Source: an uncultured Ellagibacter sp.
GTDB taxonomy: Bacteria > Actinomycetota > Coriobacteriia > Coriobacteriales > Eggerthellaceae
Assembly (NCBI GenBank): GCA_934663775.1
Contig: CAKUKU010000002.1
Coordinates: 1-64,000 of the forward strand
DNA: 64,000 bases
Direction of reading: 5' to 3'
Shown here: positions 51,836-62,000 of the stretch, one piece after another
Numbering within the stretch: the stretch's first letter is position 1
How the letters are laid out: each line of letters starts with the position of its first letter
Notes under the pieces: generated by a model
What the model was told of the DNA's origin: nothing
What the model saw: only the letters and a program-made list of their open reading frames with translations
Databases searched by the model: none
Made by a program: the position numbers and the translations under genes

Positions 51836-52372
51836 ATGTCCAAATACGCTGGAACCCAAACTGAGAAAAACCTGCAGGCTGCGTTCGCCGGCGAGTCGCA
51901 GGCGACCAATAAATACACGTACTTCGCGTCGGTCGCGAAGAAGGAAGGCTACGAGCAGATTGCCGAAATCTTCCGCAAGACTTCGGCGAACGAGCAATAT
52001 CACGCCAAGATGTGGTTCCGCGAGCTCGAAGGCATTGGCAACACGGCGGAAAACCTTGCCGCTGCGGCCGACGGCGAGAACTACGAGTGGACCGACATGT
52101 ACGACGAGTTCGCCAAGACGGCAGAAGAAGAGGGCTTCCCTGAGCTCGCCGAAAAGTTCCGTCAGGTTGGCGCCATCGAGAAGCACCACGAAGAGCGTTA
52201 CCGCGCGCTGCTGCACAACGTTGAAACCGCCGCTGTGTTTGAAAAGAGTGAGGTCAAGGTGTGGGAATGCCGCAATTGCGGCCACATCGTCGTAGGCACG
52301 AAGGCTCCAGATGTGTGCCCCGTCTGCAACCATCCGCAGGCATACTTCGAAATTTCGGCTGAAAACTTCTAA
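51836..52372 (+). CDS. rbr: Rubrerythrin
   Basis: 178 aa from ATG 51836 (AAGGGGGA upstream). Ferritin-like diiron domain with [13 protein letters not shown], then [13 protein letters not shown], then [20 protein letters not shown] and HHEERY for the Glu/His iron ligands; C-terminal rubredoxin ribbon [10 protein letters not shown] and [11 protein letters not shown]. Peroxide reduction in anaerobes. Transcribed alone; a CCAAT-TCGT-ATTGG inverted repeat lies about 85 bases upstream and may be a regulator site. Confidence 0.95.
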   Translation: MSKYAGTQTEKNLQAAFAGESQATNKYTYFASVAKKEGYEQIAEIFRKTSANEQYHAKMWFRELEGIGNTAENLAAAADGENYEWTDMYDEFAKTAEEEGFPELAEKFRQVGAIEKHHEERYRALLHNVETAAVFEKSEVKVWECRNCGHIVVGTKAPDVCPVCNHPQAYFEISAENF

Positions 52373-52409
52373 GCCGAAATCGATCTCGAAAGCCAATATC
52401 GAGCATCGT

Positions 52410-52437
52410 AAGAAAGCCGCCCGAGGGCGGCTTTCTT
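52410..52437 (+). terminator. Terminator after rubrerythrin
   Basis: 12-13 bp stem AAGAAAGCCGCCC / GGGCGGCTTTCTT with a tight loop, T-rich 3' arm. Works in both directions. Confidence 0.9.
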
Positions 52438-52681
52438 GATGAGGTTTCCAGCCATTCGGAACCTATTCGTGTAACTGGAAGTGATAGACCTCACTACCGT
52501 TTCATTTGAGGGATAAGTCGCTGAACATTTACGAGGTCCCTGCTGTTTTTGCAAACTACCGTCAATCTCGTACGGACAGCGGAAAATGAGGCGCAAGGAC
52601 TGGGTGATTTGTCTCACTCCCGAGCGGGACAGGGGGTCGGGTGCTAACCTCGCTCTCAGCAAGCTCCTGCCACACACATCG

Positions 52682-53674
52682 CTAATCGGTCGGGAGCGGC
52701 GTCGTCGTCGAGCGCCTCCCGAGGCGAACCTGCGCGATACAAACTCCGGCGAGGATGATCGCCACGCCAAGCCATTCAACAGCGGAAATCGACTCCCCGA
52801 GCACAAGCATGGCAAGAAGAAGCCCCGCTGGCAGCTCGGCCGACGTCATGATGGTCGACATGCCGGGCGTCAGGTGCGGCGTCCCCAAGCCGAAAAGCAG
52901 AACCGGCAGCGTCATGCCGAACAGCCCGCACACGAATGCATACGGAGCGAAGCCGTCGAGCAGCACGCCGGAAACAATGAAGTCGGGGCACACCAGGTGC
53001 GACGCGACGACCACGCCCGCGCACACGATCATCCCGCGCTGCTCATTCGAGCAGGGAGCCTTCACCCTCCCTGAAAACGTCACGAAGCACGCGCAGCTGA
53101 TGGCCGCGCCAAAGCCGCACACAAGCCCCAGCGGATCGTAGCCCGCGATACCCGTTTTGTAGACGTCGCTCGCGAAAACGGTCCCGACAACGACGACCGC
53201 AGCCGCGATGACCTGGGAGATCGCAGGCGGCTTGCGCGTCAAGATGATCTGGAGCACCGTGCCGATCCAGGTGAACTGGAACAAAAGCGTGAGCGCCACC
53301 GAAACGGGCAGAACGCTCATCGCATAGCAATAGAGTATCGAGGTGCAGCAGGTGATGCACCCCAGCCCCATGAGCGAAAGTGCCGAGCGGGTACCGACGC
53401 GCTGCCAGCGTTTTCCGCGCGCCATCGACACCGCGAAGGCTATTGCGAATAAGATGAGGCCGGACCATCCTTGACCTGCGACGACTTGATTCGAAGTGAA
53501 CCCTGCGGCGTAAGATAGTTTGTAGGAAGTCGCCATGAAACCATAGCTTGCACCGCCGAGAAACACTTCAAGCGTTGCGATCGCGCGCACTTTGGTCGCT
53601 TCACTTGGGGTCGCTTTGCGTGGGGCGGTCGCGTTCGCCACCGGCATCGCGGCAGGCATGTCGTTCGTTTTCAC
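52682..53674 (-). CDS. EamA/DMT-family transporter
   Basis: 330 aa from GTG 53674 (AAAGGAG upstream). Ten membrane helices in two EamA halves: IATLEVFLGGASYGFMATSY to TIVLQIILTRKPPAISQVIA-like linker, then FGAAISCACFVTFSGRVKAP to MLVLGESISAVEWLGVAIIL, the last being the repeat signature. Likely a metabolite exporter; substrate unknown. Transcribed alone toward the rubrerythrin gene. Confidence 0.85.
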   Translation of the reverse strand: MKTNDMPAAMPVANATAPRKATPSEATKVRAIATLEVFLGGASYGFMATSYKLSYAAGFTSNQVVAGQGWSGLILFAIAFAVSMARGKRWQRVGTRSALSLMGLGCITCCTSILYCYAMSVLPVSVALTLLFQFTWIGTVLQIILTRKPPAISQVIAAAVVVVGTVFASDVYKTGIAGYDPLGLVCGFGAAISCACFVTFSGRVKAPCSNEQRGMIVCAGVVVASHLVCPDFIVSGVLLDGFAPYAFVCGLFGMTLPVLLFGLGTPHLTPGMSTIMTSAELPAGLLLAMLVLGESISAVEWLGVAIILAGVCIAQVRLGRRSTTTPLPTD

Positions 53675-54152
53675 TGTGAGCTCCTTTTGCACATCGGCGC
53701 CCGAGGAGCGAGAAGAAAAACCACGCAACCGAGCGTTCGGCTACGTGGCGAAAAGTGACGCGCTGCAAGGCCGAAGGTAAAGACGACTTCCTGCCGCCGT
53801 TCCTTCGAGAAAGAAGCCTTCTGCCGCGCGCGCCCAAAAAGTCCACGTGGGGTTTTAGCGAAAAAGATGATACCAGGTTGCGAGCGCAAATGCGAGCGGA
53901 GGCTAGCAGGCGGGGGCGGGGAGTCGAGAAGCGAGCGGAAGCCAAGCAGCGGGGACCGCGAGAAGGGGCAGGGGCCTTGCAGGCAAAAAGCAAGGACAGG
54001 AAGCAATCGGACGCCTCGCGGGCGGCTAGTGCAAGGCAGAGCGAAGCTGCGACCGGCAACCCCGCCGCAACGCCACCTGAGAGATAGCCGTCGCCCGACA
54101 TGTACGCGCGCAGCGGCCAACTTAGGTGTACCATTGCCCCAACAAGTTCGAT
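53675..54152. other. Intergenic stretch between the EamA gene and the TPP riboswitch
   Basis: Open frames exist on both strands but have no ribosome site and give only Arg/Ala/Glu-rich sequence, so no gene is called. The AT-poor, purine-rich middle part shows no repeat or hairpin of note. GGTGTACCATT at 54125 matches a string upstream of rubrerythrin at 51766 and may be a -10 region for the thiamine operon. Confidence 0.5.
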
Positions 54153-54250
54153 GCAGGGGTGCCCATCGTGCGACAAACGCGCGGTTGGCTGAGAGGGCGC
54201 AAGCCTAACCCTTTGAACCTGTCAGTTAGTGCTGGCGTAGGGAGCATCTC
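54153..54250 (+). promoter_or_regulatory. TPP riboswitch (THI element)
   Basis: Core words in order: GGGGTGC, GGCTGAGAG, ACCCTTTGAACCTG, GTTAGTGCTGGCGTAGGGA. These are the conserved P2-P4 parts of the thiamine pyrophosphate aptamer. It precedes thiM and should turn off the salvage operon when TPP is high. Confidence 0.95.
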
Positions 54251-54260
54251 AGGTTCTATC

Positions 54261-54293
54261 TGGGGCGCCCGCTTATGCTGGCGTCCCATTTTT
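54261..54293 (+). terminator. Expression platform terminator of the TPP riboswitch
   Basis: 9-bp stem TGGGGCGCC / GGCGTCCCA (one G-T pair), loop CGCTTATGCT, then TTTTT, 10 bases after the aptamer. A further small hairpin CGCTCCG / CGGAGCG precedes the thiM ribosome site. Confidence 0.85.
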
Positions 54294-54337
54294 ATGCCAC
54301 GCTCCGCAGACGGAGCGGGTCCTTGAAAGGAATGCGC

Positions 54338-55177
54338 ATGATTGAGATGAACCAGTTGCAAAGCGGAATCGTAGAAGCGGCGAGCAAGGTGCGCGCGAAC
54401 AATCCCATGGCGGGGTCGATCACCAACAGCGTGACCATCGACTTCGTGGCGAACGCGCAGCTCGCTGTCGGCGGCTCGGCCGCCATGGTGTACCTGCCTG
54501 ACGAGGGCGAATGCCTCGTCGCCGCGGGCGGTGCCGTCTACATCAACATGGGGACGCTGCTTCCCGTGTACGAGGAGACGCTTCCCCGCACAGCCGCGGC
54601 GGCGCACGCAGCGGGCAAGCCCTGGGTGCTCGACCCGGTCGGCATCGGCATCGGCAGCCTGCGCACCGAGCTTCTGCGCAGCTTCAAGCCCTCCAAGCCC
54701 GCGATCGTGCGCGGCAACGCCTCCGAAATCATCGCGCTTGCGGGTCTTTGGGATCTGGAAGGCGACGCGAGCGAGCTTTCCCGCGCCCGCGGCGTCGACA
54801 CTACCGACACGGTGGCAGCCGCGCGCGACGCAGCCGTGGCCCTTGCGCGCTACACGGGCGGCGCGGTGGCCGTCTCGGGCGAGTCCGACCTGGTCACCGA
54901 TGGGTCGACCGTAGCATATTCCACGGGAGGAAGCGCTCTTATGGGCAAGGTGACGGGCTTCGGATGCTCCCTCGGCGGCGTAGCCGCGGTCTATGCCACG
55001 CAGGCCGACCCCTTCACCGCGGCGCTTGCCGCCGTCGCTCACTACAACGTGACGGGAACGCGCGCGGCAGCCGCGGCGGACGCGCCCGCGAGCTTCAAAG
55101 TCGCCTTCATCGACGAGCTCTACCGCGCGACGCCCGACGACATCGCGAACAACCCGCTGCGCATCGAGGAGGCCTAG
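54338..55177 (+). CDS. thiM: Hydroxyethylthiazole kinase
   Basis: 279 aa from ATG 54338 (AAAGGA six bases upstream). ThiM features: PMAGSITNSVTIDFVANAQL at the N-terminus, LLPVYEETLPRTAAAAHAAG, WVLDPVGIGIG, RGNASEI, and GCSLGGVAAVYA near the C-terminus where family members have the catalytic Cys/Gly turn. It phosphorylates the thiazole alcohol for coupling by ThiE. Control by the TPP riboswitch agrees. Confidence 0.95.
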   Translation: MIEMNQLQSGIVEAASKVRANNPMAGSITNSVTIDFVANAQLAVGGSAAMVYLPDEGECLVAAGGAVYINMGTLLPVYEETLPRTAAAAHAAGKPWVLDPVGIGIGSLRTELLRSFKPSKPAIVRGNASEIIALAGLWDLEGDASELSRARGVDTTDTVAAARDAAVALARYTGGAVAVSGESDLVTDGSTVAYSTGGSALMGKVTGFGCSLGGVAAVYATQADPFTAALAAVAHYNVTGTRAAAAADAPASFKVAFIDELYRATPDDIANNPLRIEEA

Positions 55178-55178
55178 C

Positions 55179-55616
55179 ATGAACACACTCATCGCCGTGG
55201 CAATTGCGCCTTTCGGCGTGGGAGACGAGCTCTCCTCCGAAGTCGCCGAGGTCGTGAAGGTCATCCGCGAATCGGGCCTTCCGAACAGGACCTATTCCAT
55301 GTTCACCGAAATCGAGGGCGAATGGGACGAGGTGATGCGCGTCGTGCGCGATGCGACGTTCGTCCTCGCCGAGAAGGGCATTCGCACCGAGGTCATCCTG
55401 AAGGCCGACGTGCGCCCCGGCTTCTCCCACATGATGGACGAGAAGGTGGCGCGCGTGAACGCCCTTCTTGACGGCGAGGGCACCAAGGGTTCGCAGGCTG
55501 CCGGCAAAGGCGACCCGAGCGGCAAAGCCAGCGAAGCGGACGGGAGCAACCCTAACGGCAGCGGCGATCCAAGCGACAAGCTTGCCGCCAGCGAAAACAA
55601 GGAGGTGCGCGCATGA
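55179..55616 (+). CDS. MTH1187-family thiamine-binding protein with low-complexity tail
   Basis: 145 aa, ATG one base after the thiM stop. Residues 1-95 are the ferredoxin-like MTH1187/YkoF-type fold (IAVAIAPFGVGDELSSEVAE, YSMFTEIEGEWDEVMRVVRD, TEVILKADVRPGF). Family members bind thiamine or its precursors. Residues 100-145 are a Gly/Ser/Lys/Asp-rich tail (GKGDPSGKASEADGSNPNGS) not found in the usual 95-100 aa proteins. The stop overlaps thiE. Confidence 0.85.
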   Translation: MNTLIAVAIAPFGVGDELSSEVAEVVKVIRESGLPNRTYSMFTEIEGEWDEVMRVVRDATFVLAEKGIRTEVILKADVRPGFSHMMDEKVARVNALLDGEGTKGSQAAGKGDPSGKASEADGSNPNGSGDPSDKLAASENKEVRA

Positions 55617-56317
55617 GCATGAGAGATGCGCTCGATATTTCATCCTACCTGGTCATTGGACCGGAAAACACATGCGGCCGCCCCGTGTGCGATGTGGTCG
55701 CGGCGGCGCTTGCAGCCGGATTCACCTGCGTGCAGGTGCGCTCGAAGGTATGCTCGGCGCGCGAGCTCATGGCCTGTGCCAACGAGGCCGCCCGCGCCAT
55801 CGAGCGCGCGGGTGCGAGCGAGAAGGTCGCGCTGCTCATCGACGACAGGCTCGACGTGGCCTTCGCCGCGCGGGAAGCGGGCGTGAAGGTCGACGGCGTG
55901 CACGTCGGGCAGTCCGATGTTCCCGTCGAGACGTGCCGCAAGCTCCTCGGCCCCGATGCGGTCGTGGGACTTTCCGCACGCGCGGACGAGATGCTCGAGT
56001 ACGTGAAGACCGCGGACATGAGCCTTGTGGACTACCTGGGCGTGGGCCCTTTGCATGAAACGCCCACCAAGCGCGACTGTGGACTCGCAGCCGACGGCAC
56101 TATCATCACGAAAAGCATCGACGACCTGCGCGAACTCGCCATCGTAAGCCCCGTTCCCATCGTGGTCGGCGGGGGAGTGAAGGCGGCGGACATCCCTCTC
56201 GTGGCGCAAACGGGCGTTGACGGATTCTTCGTCGTGTCCGCTGTCTGCGGCGCGAGCAACCCGGAGGCGGCGGCGCGCGAGCTGGTGTGCGCGTGGCGGG
56301 AAGCGAAGGCGAGCTGA
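55613..56317 (+). CDS. thiE: Thiamine-phosphate synthase
   Basis: 234 aa, ATG overlapping the preceding stop, GGAGG upstream. TIM barrel with FTCVQVRSK, LLIDDRLDVAFAA, DGVHVGQSDVPVE, VGLSARADEM, DYLGVGPLHETPTK and IVVGGGVKAADIP: the pyrophosphate and pyrimidine binding loops are all there. It joins HMP-PP and thiazole phosphate. With thiM it forms salvage only; thiD is not in this window. Confidence 0.95.
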   Translation: MSMRDALDISSYLVIGPENTCGRPVCDVVAAALAAGFTCVQVRSKVCSARELMACANEAARAIERAGASEKVALLIDDRLDVAFAAREAGVKVDGVHVGQSDVPVETCRKLLGPDAVVGLSARADEMLEYVKTADMSLVDYLGVGPLHETPTKRDCGLAADGTIITKSIDDLRELAIVSPVPIVVGGGVKAADIPLVAQTGVDGFFVVSAVCGASNPEAAARELVCAWREAKAS

Positions 56318-56342
56318 GTCAGCCGCAAAGCACGCGCAAGGG

Positions 56343-56348
56343 TATAAT
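56343..56348 (+). promoter_or_regulatory. -10 element TATAAT
   Basis: Consensus TATAAT, 72 bases before the next ATG; no good -35. Suggests that the small gene at 56420 has its own promoter rather than belonging to the thiamine operon. Confidence 0.5.
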
Positions 56349-56419
56349 GGGCGAAGCCGATATGTTGTCGGCGTCTAATCAGCAGCAATGCGCAACGCAG
56401 CGCACGAAAGGGGCACGCG

Positions 56420-56692
56420 ATGACTTACATGGTTCGCATCAAGGAATTCCATGGCACGGATGCGGTGTACACCTACACGTTCGACAACCTCAACGATGCT
56501 CTTGCACGCGTGTCCCGCTTCCTTACGCCCGGCAACCTCTTCGACGAGCGCGTCGAGGTCGACCCGACCGGCTTCAAGGAGACCATCCGCATCGAGACCA
56601 TCCAGGTGTGGCTAGGCGAGGCCAACGAAGAAGGCACCGAGATCGCAAAGAATCTGGGCTACTGGAAGTTCAAGTCCAAACTCGGGGAATAG
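56420..56692 (+). CDS. Small conserved-looking protein, unknown
   Basis: 90 aa, GAAAGG upstream of the ATG. Predicted alpha/beta (MTYMVRIKEFHGTDAVYTYT, DALARVSRFLTPGNLFDERV, ETIRIETIQVWLGEANEEG). No family recognised. Codon use is like the neighbours, so it is probably a real host gene. Confidence 0.65.
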   Translation: MTYMVRIKEFHGTDAVYTYTFDNLNDALARVSRFLTPGNLFDERVEVDPTGFKETIRIETIQVWLGEANEEGTEIAKNLGYWKFKSKLGE

Positions 56693-56779
56693 CTTTCGAA
56701 ACGCACAAGCTTCCGTATGCGGCCTGGGCAACATGCGATAATGAAAGGCCAGAGGGGGAAAGCGAACACGGGGGTAATC

Positions 56780-57100
56780 ATGGGAAGCAAGAAGCGATCG
56801 GCGCGAGCGCGCGAAGTGGCCGATTTCAAATCCCAGCTCGAAAGCGGCCTTGGGGGATTGGACGACCTGTTCGCAAACGAGGAGCGGCGCGAGCAAGAGC
56901 GCGAGGTCGAGCACGATGCAACGCTGCGCTGGAAGGCCTGCGAGAAGAAAAATCGCTACGCGACCAAGGACGAAGCTGAGGAAGCACGTGCGTGGTGCGA
57001 AGCGCGTGGAACCCGTGGGCTTGAAATCTATCGCTGCGAATACTGCGGCGGGTGGCATCTGACGTCGCATCCCCACGAGCAGCAGCCGGGGGAAAGATGA
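56780..57100 (+). CDS. Small protein with a CxxC/H ribbon at the C-terminus, unknown
   Basis: 106 aa from ATG 56780 (GGGGG upstream); an upstream ATG 56717 is less likely. Charged helical N-terminus (KKRSARAREVADFKSQLESG), then CEKKNRYATKDEAEEARAWC and the end IYRCEYCGGWHLTSH. The pattern Cys...Cys...CEYCGGWHLTSH resembles small proteins that carry one zinc ribbon. GATAAT at 56736 could be its -10. Confidence 0.65.
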   Translation: MGSKKRSARAREVADFKSQLESGLGGLDDLFANEERREQEREVEHDATLRWKACEKKNRYATKDEAEEARAWCEARGTRGLEIYRCEYCGGWHLTSHPHEQQPGER

Positions 57101-57161
57101 AGCGTTGCGATTGGGGCGCCGAGGTCGAAGGATGCTTCACCCGCGCCCGTTCGCAACCGCG

Positions 57162-58073
57162 TCAGCGCTCCGATAGGACAAGCCCCCCGATGGTAAGTGC
57201 GACGCCAAGCATGATTTGCCAGGTCAGCGGCTCGCCGAGCACGACGACGGACGCCACGACCGTCGCGACGGGCGAGAGGTAGATGTAGGCGCTCGTCGCG
57301 ACGACGCCGATGAGCGTAGCGGCCTTGTTCCACATGACATAACATGTCGCCGACGCGATAAGCCCCAAGAACAGCAAGTTCCCTACCATAATGGGATCGG
57401 CAAGGCCGGACAACCCTGTCCCGCAGGCGCCCTGGCCAAAGCCCATCAACGGCAGGCAGGGCAGCATGAACGCAAGGCCCCACGCGAACGTGCGCTTAGT
57501 GGTGGCGACCGTCGAGAGGCCCAGTCTTGCGATGCGCTTACCGATGGTGGAGTAGACCGCCCATGCGAGCGCCGCGAGAATAGCGAGCCCACAGCCCGTA
57601 AGTCCCACGTCGCCCGCTTGCGCGCCCGCGAAGCTGATGAGGGAAATGCCGCAGATGGCGACCGCAAATCCTGCGAAGAACCTCGCGCCGACGCGCTCCT
57701 CTCTCGTGACGAACACGGCGATCAGCGCGATGAACAGGGGCGCTATGGCAACGATCACCCCAACGTTCGAGGCGCTCGTGAGAGTGAGCGCGATATTCTC
57801 CATGAGGAAGTACAGCGTGACACCCGTCGCGCCCGCCGCAGCGAAGAGCGCTTCGGTGCGAGCGCCCATAAACGGCGTAATGCGATGATGAATAGCGCAC
57901 AGCACCAAGAACCCGAGCAAGAAGCGCAGGAAAAGAATCTCAATCGGCGTGAAGGCCGTGAGCAGCACTTTCGTGCTCACGAAGGTGATTCCCCAGACGA
58001 ACACGGTGAGAAAAGCGAGCACATGGCCCTTGGCGCGGGCGGGTGAGTTTTGGGAGAGTACGGCTTCCTGCAT
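57162..58073 (-). CDS. EamA/DMT-family transporter
   Basis: 303 aa, ten membrane helices. First half VLAFLTVFVWGITFVSTKVL to LIAVFVTREERVGARFFAGF; second half GLAILAALAWAVYSTIGKRI to VASVVVLGEPLTWQIMLGVA, each with the EamA signature. It is not closely similar to the one at 52682. Substrate unknown. Confidence 0.88.
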   Translation of the reverse strand: MQEAVLSQNSPARAKGHVLAFLTVFVWGITFVSTKVLLTAFTPIEILFLRFLLGFLVLCAIHHRITPFMGARTEALFAAAGATGVTLYFLMENIALTLTSASNVGVIVAIAPLFIALIAVFVTREERVGARFFAGFAVAICGISLISFAGAQAGDVGLTGCGLAILAALAWAVYSTIGKRIARLGLSTVATTKRTFAWGLAFMLPCLPLMGFGQGACGTGLSGLADPIMVGNLLFLGLIASATCYVMWNKAATLIGVVATSAYIYLSPVATVVASVVVLGEPLTWQIMLGVALTIGGLVLSER

Positions 58074-58253
58074 AGATTCCTAATTTTGATGAGATGACGG
58101 GCGAGACGGTTGATATCACGCCGTCGCCTTGCTGAAGGCGGCGGAAATGCGCGGCGAGCTCGGAGCTAGGGCGCCGATCGTTTCTTGCGTGGCCCGTCGG
58201 GCGGGCACGGCCGACGCCGTGCCCGTGCCCGCTCTTTCGACCGCGTTACCGCA

Positions 58254-58703
58254 TTACTTGTAGGCGCCGTTGTCGTAGGCGCCCGACGTCACGACCGAGA
58301 AATGGAAAATCGGGCGGTCGACGCGGCGGATGCTCATGCGCATGTGCGGCATGCCGGCAGGGCAAAAGATGATGCTCGAGCGTGTGATGCGGTGCTCCTC
58401 ACCGCTGAGGGTGATGACGATTTCCCCGCCGAGGTCGTAAGGGTCCTCGGGGTTCGAGCCGAAGAACCCGACAAGTTCGTCGGAATCGTGGGAGTGCTCC
58501 TCGAAGACAGGGTCCTTTTCGGGGACGGCGTGGTACCAGGCGGTGTTCATCTGGAAGGCGCCCGGGCATACCTTGTCGTCGATCCACAGGATGCGGTTCG
58601 CGAACTTGCGGTACATCTTTTGAAACTCGGGCGTTCCCGCATTGGGGTCGTGGAGTTCCTGGATGATGAGGTTCCCGTATTCGCCTTCGTTGTTGTCGTG
58701 CAT
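58254..58703 (-). CDS. Cupin-fold protein
   Basis: 149 aa from ATG 58703 (AGGGGGGC upstream). MHDNNEGEYGNLIIQELHDP start; core metal-binding-like region EEHSHDSDELVGFFG with His-x-His and Glu, and CPAGMPHMRMSIRRVDRPIF with the second His motif. This is a small single cupin domain of unknown substrate, possibly a dioxygenase-like or binding protein. Transcribed alone. Confidence 0.75.
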   Translation of the reverse strand: MHDNNEGEYGNLIIQELHDPNAGTPEFQKMYRKFANRILWIDDKVCPGAFQMNTAWYHAVPEKDPVFEEHSHDSDELVGFFGSNPEDPYDLGGEIVITLSGEEHRITRSSIIFCPAGMPHMRMSIRRVDRPIFHFSVVTSGAYDNGAYK

Positions 58704-58970
58704 GGTTGCCCCCCTTGAGCTTGCTCGTCGTGCGCATGTCGCATTCTCGATGCGCGCAATCGCGCAGTCGGCGACATACGGTTCAAAAGCGCCGCCCGCC
58801 GCGCCGCGCGAATCACCACCCATCAGTATACACGAGGGCGCAGGTGACAGAATCTTTGGACGGCTCGGACAACAAAACCGCACGTTATGGGCGAATCGAG
58901 AAACTACGGACATTATAAGAAAACTACATCACTTGTTCGCTGTGTTAGCCATGCAAAACTTGCAACTTGC

Positions 58971-58979
58971 TGCTATGAT
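58971..58979 (+). promoter_or_regulatory. Extended -10 promoter for dnaE
   Basis: TGC-TATGAT at 58971-58979, 82 bases before the ATG, without a clear -35. Confidence 0.5.
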
Positions 58980-59060
58980 TGAACGCGAGAAAACAGCTGC
59001 GCACCCACACTCTTAAACACACTCCGCGCACATACCACTTAAGCGATTCGAGGCATATCC

Positions 59061-62000
59061 ATGGCGTTCGTACATTTGCATAACCACACGGAATATTCCC
59101 TGCTCGACGGCTTGACCCACGTGAAAGACATGGTCCGTCGCGCCGCCGATCTTGACATGCCGGCGGTCGCGATCACCGATCACGGCGTCATGTCGGGCGT
59201 GCCGGAGCTTTGCGACGCGTGCATGGCAGTCGAGAAGGAGACGGGCAAGAAGGTCAAGCCCATCTACGGCTGCGAGGTCTACTTCACGACTGACGAGGAG
59301 CTGCGCAAGGACGTAAAGCCGAAGCTCTACCATCTTTTGCTCCTTGCGAAGACCAACGAGGGTTATCATAACCTGTTGCACCTGGTCAGTGAATCGCATG
59401 TCGATAACTTCTACTACAAGCCGCGCACGACGTTCTCCATGCTGCAAAAGTACGGTCATGGCATCATCGGCTCGTCTGCGTGCATCGCGGGCATCATCCC
59501 GAAGCTTCTGGACAACCGCCAGTTCGACGACGCGGTCGAGTGGGCGCGTCGTTTCGCGAGCTGCTTCGACGAGGGTGACTTCTACATCGAGCTGCAAAAC
59601 CAGGGCCTGCGCACCGACGGCGGCATGACGCAGACCGAACTCAACCGCCAGCTCACCAAAGTCGCCCAGCTTGCGGGCCTAAAGACCATCGCCACGAACG
59701 ACTTCCACTACCTGAAGAAGGAAGACGCCAAGGCGCAGGACATCATGCTGTGCATCGGCACGGGCTCGGCGGTGAACGACACGAACCGCATGCGCTTCGA
59801 GAACGACGAGTTCTACATGAAGACGGAAGAGGAGATGCGCGAGGCGCTCTCCGAGTTCCCCGAGGCGTGCGACAACACGGTCGAGGTGGCGAACAAGGTC
59901 GACGTCGTGCTCGAGCGCGACTCCATCCTGCCTCGTTTCCCCTTGCCAGAGGGCGAAACCGAGGAAAGCTGGTTCCGCAAGCAGTGCGAGTGGGGCCTCG
60001 CGAAGCGCTACGGCGACCCGGTGCCCAAAGAAGCATGGGATCGCTATGAGTACGAAGCTGGCATCATCTTGCAGCAGGGCTTCCCGGCGTACTTCCTGAT
60101 CGTGCAGGAATACATCGCCTGGGCCCGCAGCCAGGGAATCGGCGTCGGCCCGGGCCGTGGCTCGGCTGCAGGCGCCATCTGCACTTACGCCATGGGCATC
60201 ACCGACCTCGACCCTCTTCCTAACGGCCTTCTGTTCGAGCGCTTCCTGTCGCCCGAACGTGTGGAGATGCCCGATATCGACGTCGACTTCGAAGATGAGC
60301 GTCGTCAGGAAGTTATTGAGCACATCAAGGAAGTCTACGGCGAGGACCACGTATCGGGCGTTATCACGTTCGGCAAGCTGCAGGCGAAAAATGCCGTGCG
60401 CGACGCCGCCCGCGTGCTCGACTACCCCTACAGTGTGGGTGACCGCATCTGCAAGATGATCGGCGACGAGCTCGGCATCACTATCGACAAGGCGCTCGAG
60501 ACAAACCCCGACCTGAAGAAGGCCTACGACTCCGAGGAAGACGTGAAGCAGGTCGTCGACGCCGCGAAGTCGATCGAAGGCCACGTGCGCGGCGAGGGCG
60601 TGCACGCCTGCGCGACCATCATCTGCCGCGACCCCATGGCCGACCACGTGCCCATGAAGCGCGACACCAAAGGCGGCGGCATCATCACGCAATACGACGG
60701 CCACTATACGCCTGACCTGGGCTTGCTCAAGATGGACTTCCTGGGCTTGCGCACCTTGGGCGTGCTTTCGCGCGCGTGCCGCAACGTCGAGCAGACCACT
60801 GGCGTGAAGATGGTGCCCGAGGAGATTCCCACCGACGACGAGGGCGCGTTCGCCCTCATGCGCTCTGGCAACATGGACGGCCTGTTCCAGGTGGAAGGCT
60901 CGCTCTACGTGAGCCTGTTCGCGCGGCTTCCACCGCGCCGCTTCTCCGACATCGTCGCATCGATCGCCCTCAACCGTCCGGGCCCGCTCGAGTCCGGCAT
61001 GGTCGACGACTACGTGAAGGTGGCAAGCGGCAAAACGCCCGTCCACTACTACGACGATCGCTTGCGCCCTGTGCTCGAGGAAACATACGGCACCATGGTC
61101 TACCAGGAACAGATCATGCAGGTGTCCATGGTCATGAGCGGCTTTTCCGCCGGCAAGGCAGACAAGCTGCGCAAAGCAATGGGCAAGAAGAAAATCGACA
61201 TCATGCGCCTGCTCCAGGAAGACTGGAACAGCGGCGCGGTGGAAAACGGCTACTCGCTCGAGATCGCGAAGAAGATTTGGGACGACGCGGAGAAGTTTGC
61301 TAAGTACGCGTTCAACAAGTCGCATTCGGCGGCATATTCCATCCTGGTCATGCGCACGGCGTACCTGAAGGCGCATTACCCCAACGAATACATGGCCGCA
61401 GTGCTGTCAAGCTACATGGGCAACACCGACCGCCTCATCCGCTATATCGCGAGCTGCAACCACAACGGCACGCCCGTGCTGCCGCCTGACATTAACTCGT
61501 CGAATGCCGAGTTCACCCCTGTTAAGAACGGCATCCGCTTCGGGCTCGTCGGCGTGCGCGGTGTTGGACGCAACGTGGCCGATGCGATTATCGCCGAGCG
61601 CGAGGAGAATGGCCCGTTCACGAGCCTGCACGACTTCGTGAACCGCGTCGATGCGAAATGCTTCAATCGCAAAACGCTCGAAGCGCTCATCAAGGGCGGC
61701 GCCTTCGATTCGACGGGGTACACGCGCAAGCAGCTCATGTACTTCCTGGAGGACACGCCGCTGCTTGAGAACGCCTCGAAGCGCCAGAAGGACCGCGACG
61801 CCGGCCAGGTGAGCATGTTCGACTTGTTCGCCTCCGATGAGGACTCCGGTTTCCAAGAAGACGTGCCCGCGCCCGACGGCATCGAGTGGGACAAGCGCAC
61901 CAAGCTTGCCTACGAGAAGGAAATCATGAAGATCTACGTGTCCGAGCACCCGCTCGCGCCGTACGAGAACGCGATTTCCCACATGACGAAGTGGCAGCTG

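Noticed and set aside
53755..54087. Possible 110-aa basic protein between the EamA gene and the riboswitch
   Set aside because: Only low-complexity Arg/Ala/Lys/Glu, no ribosome site, and an equally long open frame on the opposite strand.
58190..58235. GC-rich hairpin between the EamA and cupin genes as terminator
   Set aside because: Stem is good but there is no T run on either strand.
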